From: Streptomyces hundungensis
GTDB lineage: Bacteria > Actinomycetota > Actinomycetes > Streptomycetales > Streptomycetaceae
DNA: 64,000 nt
Reading direction: 5' to 3'
NCBI RefSeq assembly: GCF_003627815.1
Contig: NZ_CP032698.1
Span: 1,860,001 to 1,924,000 of the forward strand
Shown here: piece by piece, positions 58,370-64,000 of the stretch
Layout of the letters: every line of letters begins with the position of its first letter
How positions within the stretch are numbered: position 1 is the stretch's first letter
Made by a program: the position numbers and the translations under genes
The notes under the pieces: generated by a model
Told to the model about the DNA's origin: nothing
What the model saw: only the letters and a program-made list of their open reading frames with translations
The model's database searches: none

Positions 58370-59508
58370 TCAGCCCTGACCGCCGGCAAACTCTCCGAAC
58401 CGCACGTCGTACGAGGTGGCCGACGTCATATCGGCGAGCAGCCGCGCCGCTTCCTCGGTGACTTCGGCTCGCCGGGCCGTGCTGAGCGACTCGAAGAGCT
58501 GCACGGTGAGAAGCGCGGAGCCGTCCTTGCGTTCCTCGATCCGCCAGATCCCCCGGCGAGGAAGCCGTCGACCAGGAGGGTGCGATGGGCCTGATTGCCG
58601 GACCAGGCGCGCCCTTTGTGCTGGGGCGGAACGACCCGGGCCCGGTCGGCGTGCGAGAGCAGCAGATTGTCGAACTCGGGCAGGAAACGCGGCGGCGCCG
58701 GGGTGTCCTCGTCCGGCCGGGAGGCGTCCGGCAGATCGAAGAGTTCGACGCCGTTCTCGTCCCGGAAGACCGCGAGTTGGGGCCGCAGCCGCGCGAAGAC
58801 GGGGCCGAGCCGCGTGAGGCCCGACCAGGTCTGCATGTCCTTGACCGAGGCCGGCCCGAACGCGCCGAGGTAGCGCAGCACGGTCGCGTCGGGCGCGGGC
58901 GCGGGACCGGCCGGGCGCCCGAGCCAGTGCTCGACGGTGGTGAGCGCGACCGCGCCGCCGCGTCCCCACAGCCCGCGCGGGGTGACCTGGACGAGCGGCA
59001 GCACACAGCGGGCGGCGACGGAGAGCGCGAAGGGATCCGCGTCCGGCCACTCCTTCAGGAGCGCCTCCCTCAACTCCCGCATGGAGTACGGCCGTTCCTC
59101 CACCAGCGCACGCACGATCGCGCCGAGCCGCTCCGTGTCGACGCCGACCAGTCCCTTGCGGAAGGCGTTCAACTCCCGCTCGCGCGCGGCCTGTACCAGC
59201 GGGCGCAGGGTGAGCGCGTCGTCCGCCGTGTGGGTGTGGAGGGTGGAGCGCAGGGTGACCATCCGTACCACCTCGCGCGCCTCCATCAGCGCTGAGAGCG
59301 CTTCCGGCCGGAAACCGGCCAACCGTGACCAGAGGGCGAAGTACGGCGGTTTCACATTCTGCGCCTGGAGCCCGAGGAGGTGGGCGACGGCGTCCTTGGG
59401 CGAGAGCGCGTCGCTGCGCTCCAGCAGCAGCTGGCGGTCGAGGGTGGCACGGTTGAGGGCGGGGCGCGAGAGCAGGGGCGCGGTGCTGGCGCCGGTGGTG
59501 GAGGCCAT
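58370..59508 (-). pseudogene. AlkZ/YcaQ-type winged-helix DNA glycosylase gene with frameshift
   Basis: The gene encodes an HTH_42/AlkZ-like protein (about 378 residues if intact) with the family catalytic QxQ motif in LLGLQAQNVKPPYFALWSRL and the winged-helix repeats. Reading is continuous from ATG 59508 to LLVDGFLAG near 58556. The conserved continuation IWRIEERKDGSALLTVQLFE lies in another frame that ends at TGA 58370-58372. The switch occurs at a run of five C residues (58551-58555), so either two bases are extra or one is missing. A sequencing error, a phase-variable tract or a true pseudogene are all possible. AlkZ proteins unhook interstrand crosslinks, often from natural products. Confidence 0.8.
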
Positions 59509-59784
59509 GGGCGAACGGTACGCATCGATGCGGCCAGATCCGGTCCGCACCGGACGCCCACCCCCCGGCGGACCCGACAGAACGAGAAAGGAGAACAGAG
59601 AACAGGGAACAAACACTCCGCCACTTCCCCGTACGAGGCCCTCCGAGCGAAACGATTTGAGCTATATATCCTGCTACGAGGCGAGGCCATACCGACGATA
59701 CGGGACACCGCGACAACGGGGTCACCGACCGTACGGACCGAGGCGGGCCGGCCACCGAGCCGACCGCGGAGCGGAGGTGAGAGC

Positions 59785-61077
59785 GTGCCCGAGCGACGGG
59801 ACCGCCCGGCGAGGCCGCCGAAGAAGCGCTCGTGGCGCAGGCAGCCGGGTGCGGAACCGCCGCCCTCCCCGCTGACACCAGGCCGCGACAAGCCGTCCGG
59901 CGGCGGCATGCAAGGCCCCCGGGTGGGCAGCGGCGCAGGGAGAGAAGAGGTCGGCACCAGCACACGGGCACCCGAAATGGACGACCCATCGACGACAGAA
60001 GGCGACATGTCGACAGGGGACGGCCCCGACGGCACGCCGCCCAAAGACACAAGGGTCACCAGCATCGTGCAGTCGGCCCTGTACCGCGACGGGCGCCACA
60101 CCGCCTCCCCCGGCTCCCTCGCGGAGACGTTCCGCCGCCTGCGCGAGGCCCCCGACGGCATGGCGTGGATCGGCCTGCAACGCCCGTCGGAGGCCGAACT
60201 CCACTCCCTGGCAGCCGAGTTCGACCTGCACGAGCTGGCGGTCGAGGACGCGCTGGAAGCCCATCAGCGCCCGAAGTTGGAACGCTACGGCGACACCCTT
60301 TTCGTCGTCCTGCGCGCGGCCCGCTACCTCGACGCCCCGGAGGAGGTGGACTTCGGCGAACTCCACGTCTTCGTGGGCCGGGACTTCGTGATCACCGTCC
60401 GCCATGGCGCCGCCCCCGACCTCTCGGCGGTCCGCCGCCGCATGGAGGAGGACCCGGACCTCCTCGCCCTGGGCCCCGAAGCGGTCCTGTACGCCATCCT
60501 CGACGCGGTGGTGGACGGGTACGCCCCGGTCGTGGCCGGCGTACAGAACGACATCGACGAAATCGAGACGGAGGTCTTCCGAGGCGACCCCGAGGTCTCG
60601 CGCCGCATCTACGAACTCTCCCGGGAAATGGTCGAGTTCCAACGCGCCACCCGCCCCCTGGTCGGCATGCTGCACGCCCTGATGGCGGGCTTCGCGAAGT
60701 ACGGCACGGACGAGGAACTCCAGCGCTACCTCCGCGACGTCGCGGACCACGTGACCCACATCAGCGAACGCGTGGACGGCTTCCGCCAGGCCCTGACCGA
60801 AATCCTCACGGTCAACGCGACCCTGGTCACCCAACAACAGAACGCGGAAATGCGGGCGTTGGCAGAGGCGGGCTTCGAACAAAACGAGGAGATCAAGAAG
60901 ATCTCCTCCTGGGCCGCCATCCTCTTCGCACCCACACTGGTGGGAACCATCTACGGCATGAACTTCGAGCGCATGCCCGAGCTGGGGTGGGCCCTCGGGT
61001 ATCCGTTCGCGATCCTGCTGATGGCGGGGGTGTGTGTGAGTCTGTACTTCATCTTCAAGCGGCGGGACTGGCTGTAG
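59785..61077 (+). CDS. corA: CorA-family magnesium/cobalt transporter
   Basis: A 430-residue CorA channel. The C-terminus has two transmembrane helices with the Gly-Met-Asn pore motif at 391-393 (TIYGMNFERMPELGW) and the basic end FIFKRRDWL. The soluble domain shows HELAVEDALEAHQRPKLERY and the long stalk helix. GTG 59785 is chosen for its GGAGG 7 nt upstream and because related Streptomyces proteins, as I recall, begin with the same PERRDR motif. The result is a basic, Gly/Pro-rich N-terminal extension of about 90 residues, partly low-complexity, before the CorA fold. It is divergent from the AlkZ-like gene. Confidence 0.93.
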   Translation: MPERRDRPARPPKKRSWRRQPGAEPPPSPLTPGRDKPSGGGMQGPRVGSGAGREEVGTSTRAPEMDDPSTTEGDMSTGDGPDGTPPKDTRVTSIVQSALYRDGRHTASPGSLAETFRRLREAPDGMAWIGLQRPSEAELHSLAAEFDLHELAVEDALEAHQRPKLERYGDTLFVVLRAARYLDAPEEVDFGELHVFVGRDFVITVRHGAAPDLSAVRRRMEEDPDLLALGPEAVLYAILDAVVDGYAPVVAGVQNDIDEIETEVFRGDPEVSRRIYELSREMVEFQRATRPLVGMLHALMAGFAKYGTDEELQRYLRDVADHVTHISERVDGFRQALTEILTVNATLVTQQQNAEMRALAEAGFEQNEEIKKISSWAAILFAPTLVGTIYGMNFERMPELGWALGYPFAILLMAGVCVSLYFIFKRRDWL

Positions 61078-61378
61078 CCACGGGCGCGGATACGTTGATC
61101 AACCTGTCTCTGCAAACGGCCGGCGGCACGCATTACCAGGTCGGTCTGACAGCCGAAGCGTGAGCGACATCAGTTTCCGCCGTGTTCAGCACCGTGACGG
61201 CGAGCGCTGTCACCCCGCCACGCTGCCTGTGCGGCGGCAGCGGCATCGTCCAGCCGTAGTCGCACCGCACTCCGGGGCGCCCGCCTCACATGGCCAGATC
61301 ACGCTCTCCCGGTCATCGGGAACCGCCTTGAGCCTCAGGCTTGTCGGTATCACTGGGCAGCAGGCGAGGAAGACGAAC
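61078..61378. other. 301-bp intergenic region
   Basis: No gene can be supported. A short frame of 27 codons (61081-61163), ending LINLSLQTAGGTHYQVGLTAEA, reads protein-like but has no start signal and may be a gene remnant. A GTGAC-N10-GTCAC inverted repeat lies near 61194-61213. The base composition becomes less G/C biased toward the following ATPase gene. Confidence 0.5.
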
Positions 61379-64000
61379 GTGGATGCTCTCGCAACGGCGG
61401 TAGACACACTTCTGGAAGATCCGGAGGCATCCACAGAAGTGGAGGTGACGACGCAAGAAGAGGCGGCCCGCGCCGTCCGACTCCTCGATCAGGGGTTGCG
61501 TAGTGGCCGTGGGGTGCATCGCAAGGTGGTCGAGGGCGCGCTACAAGGCGCCGGGACCCTCTCGACCGACCCGCTTCAAGTCCTCTCCGAGTTCGTCCAG
61601 AACTCCGACGACGCGGGAGCCGGACAACTGCGCATCGTTCTGCGGTCCGGCGAGATTCTGATCGCCCACGATGGAGCCGGCCTGCGACTGGACGATGTCC
61701 TGCCACTCGGTATGCCTTGGCTCAGCGGCAAGACGGCCGACGCCGAAGCAACCGGCCGGTTCGGCATCGGCCTAGCGACGCTGAGAGCTCTCACCACCGT
61801 ATGGGAAGTGCACTGCCACCCGTTCCACGTGCGGTTCTCCGGCGCCAATCTGGAACCCGTGGCACCGCCGGCACTCCCCGAGGAAATTTCCGGACCCGAG
61901 TGGACCGTCTTCCGCATCCCGCTCGCCGTCGGCAAACTGACCGCGCCCCAGCTCCTTGAATGGTTCAACGGCTGGAACGACGCCTCCCTGCTCTTTCTGC
62001 GTCACGTGCGCCGCCTCGAAGTGCAGGCAGGTGAGCACAGCACCGTACTGGCCCTGTCGTGGGACGAGGTGACACGGCGTCGGTTTCTGATCGACGGCGC
62101 CGCTTACCCGGTAAGCGTGCAGCACGCCCGGACGACCGACGGAGCGGTCTGGCGGGTGTACACGGCGCAAGTAACACCTCGCTCCGACTGGAAACGGAGC
62201 CACAAGGCGCTGGGCTCGAGCATGCCCGTAAGCGTCGCGCTCCCCTTGGAGCGTGGAGCGAGCGGCAGTGTCCATGTCGGCCTGCCCGTCGCTCCTCTGG
62301 ACGTGGCAGCTCGCGTTCACACCCAGTTCGACCCCGTTGCCAACCGCGAGGGTTTCGCCAGCAACCGTCTCAATGCGCAACTCGTCCCCGTGATCACCGA
62401 TCTGTGGGCAGCCGGGGTGCGTGACGTCCTGGGGCGGGTGGATGCCTCCGCGTGGCATCTGATTCCGCTGCCCGCGCCCACGGGTTCCGCTCCGTCGAAC
62501 CACCTCCAGGACCGGATCCATGCCGAGATGCTCACCCGCGCACGGCACTCACTGGCCGCCGAACTGACTCTGCCGGTCGCCGACGGCGGCTCCTGTCCCC
62601 TGGCCGACCTCGCGGTGGAGGAGGATGCACTGTCGGGGGTACTGGACGGCCCCGAGGTTGCCCGGCTGAGCAAAACCCCCCACGCGCTGCCCGCAGCCGT
62701 CCGCGACAGGGGCGGTCGCTGGCGTGAGGTCCTCGCGGACTGGCGAGCGGAGGGAGATGTACCCCTGCCTGCGGAGGTGCGGGTCACGGACGCGCTCGGA
62801 CTGTTTTCCGACCCCGGATGGCAGGACATCGCGCGGCTCGTACGGCTTGCCGCAGTCGCGCTCGAAACGGGCCACGAACGCGTACTGGCGGATCGGCCGT
62901 GTCTGGTCACCGCCGACGGACGTCGACTGCGGCCGGACCCGTCGGAGAACGCGTTCGCCGACACCTCCGGCGAGGCCACCGGCCCCCTGGATGTGCTGGG
63001 CGTCGTTGTGGACCTCCATCCCGCGTATGCCGAGGACAGTATCTGGGCGAAGACCGTCACCTCCTGGCTGGGCAGGCAGGACTGCCTGGTGCGGCGTGAC
63101 GACTCGACAGCCGTACTGAAGATCGTCTCCCGGCTCGGAAGAGCCGGCCGGACACTTGCCGACAGCGACGAAGTAACGGAAGCCGCACGGCTCGTGGCCC
63201 TACAGCGGGCACTCGGTGAGACACCCAAGAAGCTTCGCGACCGACTCGGCCCGGGCATCGGGCAGGCCGTCCTCCTCAGCGGCTTCGCCTACGACAGCGC
63301 GGGAACCAAACGGCCCCAGCGCGTGAAGCCCGGCGCTGCCTACCTCCCCCAGGCGCTGGAGACCGCGGACGGAGACCGGTTCGAGGTCGCGGCACGCAAG
63401 ACGCTCGGTCTTGTCTGGGTGCGACGCTCCTACGCGAAATCGCTGCTCTCCGCCGCCCAGGCGGGCGGTCTGAGCAGAACGGCCTTCCTGAGGTTGCTGG
63501 GCGTGGCAGACGCCCCCCGTCTCACTCCGGTGTGCCAGGTCAATTCTCGCGCCGACACCAAGAGTTACCCCGGCGATGCCCGGCTCGGCCTCGCCCAGGA
63601 ATGCAGATGGGCCGTCGCCGACAGGCGGATGGAGATGAGCGACGCGGGAGCCGACCACACCCTTGACGATCTGACCAGCGCCGACCTCTTCGCCGTCGTC
63701 AGAAACATCGCGGCCGAGAAGGACGTGGACGAAAGACGACGTCGCACAGCCGCCCTGCTGCGCACGCTCGCCGTGCCGCTGACCAGTTCGGACCAGGCCA
63801 TGGTCGCCATGGCCAAGGGCCACTACAAATGGAACGTCACGGGTGAGACGGCGGCCATCTGGGTGTGGCACCTGCGGAAGACGTCCTGGCTGGAAGACAG
63901 CCGGGGTCGGCTGCGACCACCGACCAAACTCACCCTGCGGACACCTGACACGGAAGCTCTCTACGGACCGGAGGATCCCGGATACCTGCACCCGGCGATC
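61379..64000 (+). CDS. Sacsin-type GHKL ATPase protein (3' end beyond window)
   Basis: An open frame of 874 codons without a stop runs off the right edge. The N-terminal region is a sacsin/Hsp90-like ATP-binding domain: N-box LSEFVQNSDDAGAGQLRI (about residues 62-80), a DxGxG-like loop IAHDGAGL, and the lid motif GRFGIGLATLR. The following 700 residues have no domain I can name. GTG 61379 is preceded by GAGGA 8 nt upstream; TTG 61328 is an alternative. Codons such as CTA, GTA, CAA, GAA and GCA are clearly more frequent than in the neighbouring genes, which suggests recent acquisition. Sacsin-like ATPases in bacteria often lie in accessory or defence islands, but no partner is visible here. 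Confidence 0.85.
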   Translation, partial: MDALATAVDTLLEDPEASTEVEVTTQEEAARAVRLLDQGLRSGRGVHRKVVEGALQGAGTLSTDPLQVLSEFVQNSDDAGAGQLRIVLRSGEILIAHDGAGLRLDDVLPLGMPWLSGKTADAEATGRFGIGLATLRALTTVWEVHCHPFHVRFSGANLEPVAPPALPEEISGPEWTVFRIPLAVGKLTAPQLLEWFNGWNDASLLFLRHVRRLEVQAGEHSTVLALSWDEVTRRRFLIDGAAYPVSVQHARTTDGAVWRVYTAQVTPRSDWKRSHKALGSSMPVSVALPLERGASGSVHVGLPVAPLDVAARVHTQFDPVANREGFASNRLNAQLVPVITDLWAAGVRDVLGRVDASAWHLIPLPAPTGSAPSNHLQDRIHAEMLTRARHSLAAELTLPVADGGSCPLADLAVEEDALSGVLDGPEVARLSKTPHALPAAVRDRGGRWREVLADWRAEGDVPLPAEVRVTDALGLFSDPGWQDIARLVRLAAVALETGHERVLADRPCLVTADGRRLRPDPSENAFADTSGEATGPLDVLGVVVDLHPAYAEDSIWAKTVTSWLGRQDCLVRRDDSTAVLKIVSRLGRAGRTLADSDEVTEAARLVALQRALGETPKKLRDRLGPGIGQAVLLSGFAYDSAGTKRPQRVKPGAAYLPQALETADGDRFEVAARKTLGLVWVRRSYAKSLLSAAQAGGLSRTAFLRLLGVADAPRLTPVCQVNSRADTKSYPGDARLGLAQECRWAVADRRMEMSDAGADHTLDDLTSADLFAVVRNIAAEKDVDERRRRTAALLRTLAVPLTSSDQAMVAMAKGHYKWNVTGETAAIWVWHLRKTSWLEDSRGRLRPPTKLTLRTPDTEALYGPEDPGYLHPAI

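Noticed and set aside
59509..59784. Possible Mg2+-responsive leader (M-box) upstream of corA
   Set aside because: I could not identify the conserved M-box helices by eye; there is only an A/T-richer patch with TATATAT near 59662, which is more likely promoter sequence.
61081..61163. Protein-like 27-codon stretch before the sacsin-type gene
   Set aside because: No start codon with a ribosome site and no recognisable family; too short to call more than a possible remnant.

Overview
The window is high-GC actinomycete DNA and looks like a Streptomyces chromosome. Evidence is the very strong G/C bias at third codon positions, frequent GTG and TTG starts, leaderless-looking promoters, long antisense open frames, and typical Streptomyces families (SAV_915-like and DUF5955-like proteins, GH46 chitosanase, TIGR03086 proteins, MocR and IclR regulators). 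No tRNA, rRNA, CRISPR array, insertion sequence or prophage was recognised.

Layout. 1-2.4 kb: sugar/inositol-type locus (cut-off binding lipoprotein, GntR regulator, Gfo/Idh dehydrogenase) with a shared operator. 2.4-5.8 kb: two paralogous cytochromes P450 flanking a zinc-ribbon protein. 5.8-11 kb: two-component system, DMT exporter, AIM24 protein, SDR. 11-14.7 kb: allantoicase, allantoinase and the IclR repressor AllR. 14.8-18.5 kb: ABC exporter divergent from a second two-component system. 18.5-21.4 kb: small protein, MocR regulator, MobA-like nucleotidyltransferase. 21.4-23.3 kb: malate synthase. 23.4-31.7 kb: unrelated metabolic, membrane and secreted proteins, including a chitosanase with a CsnR-like operator. 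31.8-42.8 kb: two purine permeases, 8-oxoguanine deaminase, uricase, hydroxyisourate hydrolase, OHCU decarboxylase, an HTH protein, hydroxypyruvate isomerase, tartronate semialdehyde reductase and catalase. 42.8-46.7 kb: a strongly folded intergenic region, HAD hydrolase, PAF-acetylhydrolase-like protein and an ArsR-SRPBCC fusion. 46.7-48.5 kb: glyoxylate carboligase. 48.8-61.1 kb: zinc-ribbon protein, two acyl-CoA synthetases, regulators, transporters, a tautomerase, a frameshifted AlkZ-like gene and CorA. 61.4-64 kb: a sacsin-type GHKL ATPase that runs off the edge.

The core theme is a dispersed purine-to-central-metabolism pathway. Urate, also produced from 8-oxoguanine, goes to hydroxyisourate, OHCU, allantoin, allantoate and ureidoglycolate. 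The resulting glyoxylate enters malate (AceB) or glycerate (Gcl, Hyi, GlxR). Catalase would remove the H2O2 made by uricase. No ureidoglycolate lyase or glycerate kinase is visible here.

The most notable regulatory signal is a 36-bp composite operator: two 15-bp imperfect palindromes (TTCCR-N5-YRGAA) set exactly 21 bp apart. It occurs once each at the promoters of allB/allR, aceB, hyi-glxR and gcl. A second, different palindrome (TTCAAC-N5-GTTGAA type) overlaps the -35 region of the uricase operon, catalase and aceB and also lies upstream of allB. The pathway therefore appears to be under two superimposed controls. Other regulatory detail includes a GntR operator pair, MocR GGCCAAT boxes, an ArsR-type palindrome inside a promoter spacer, and several tandem minisatellites at gene ends.
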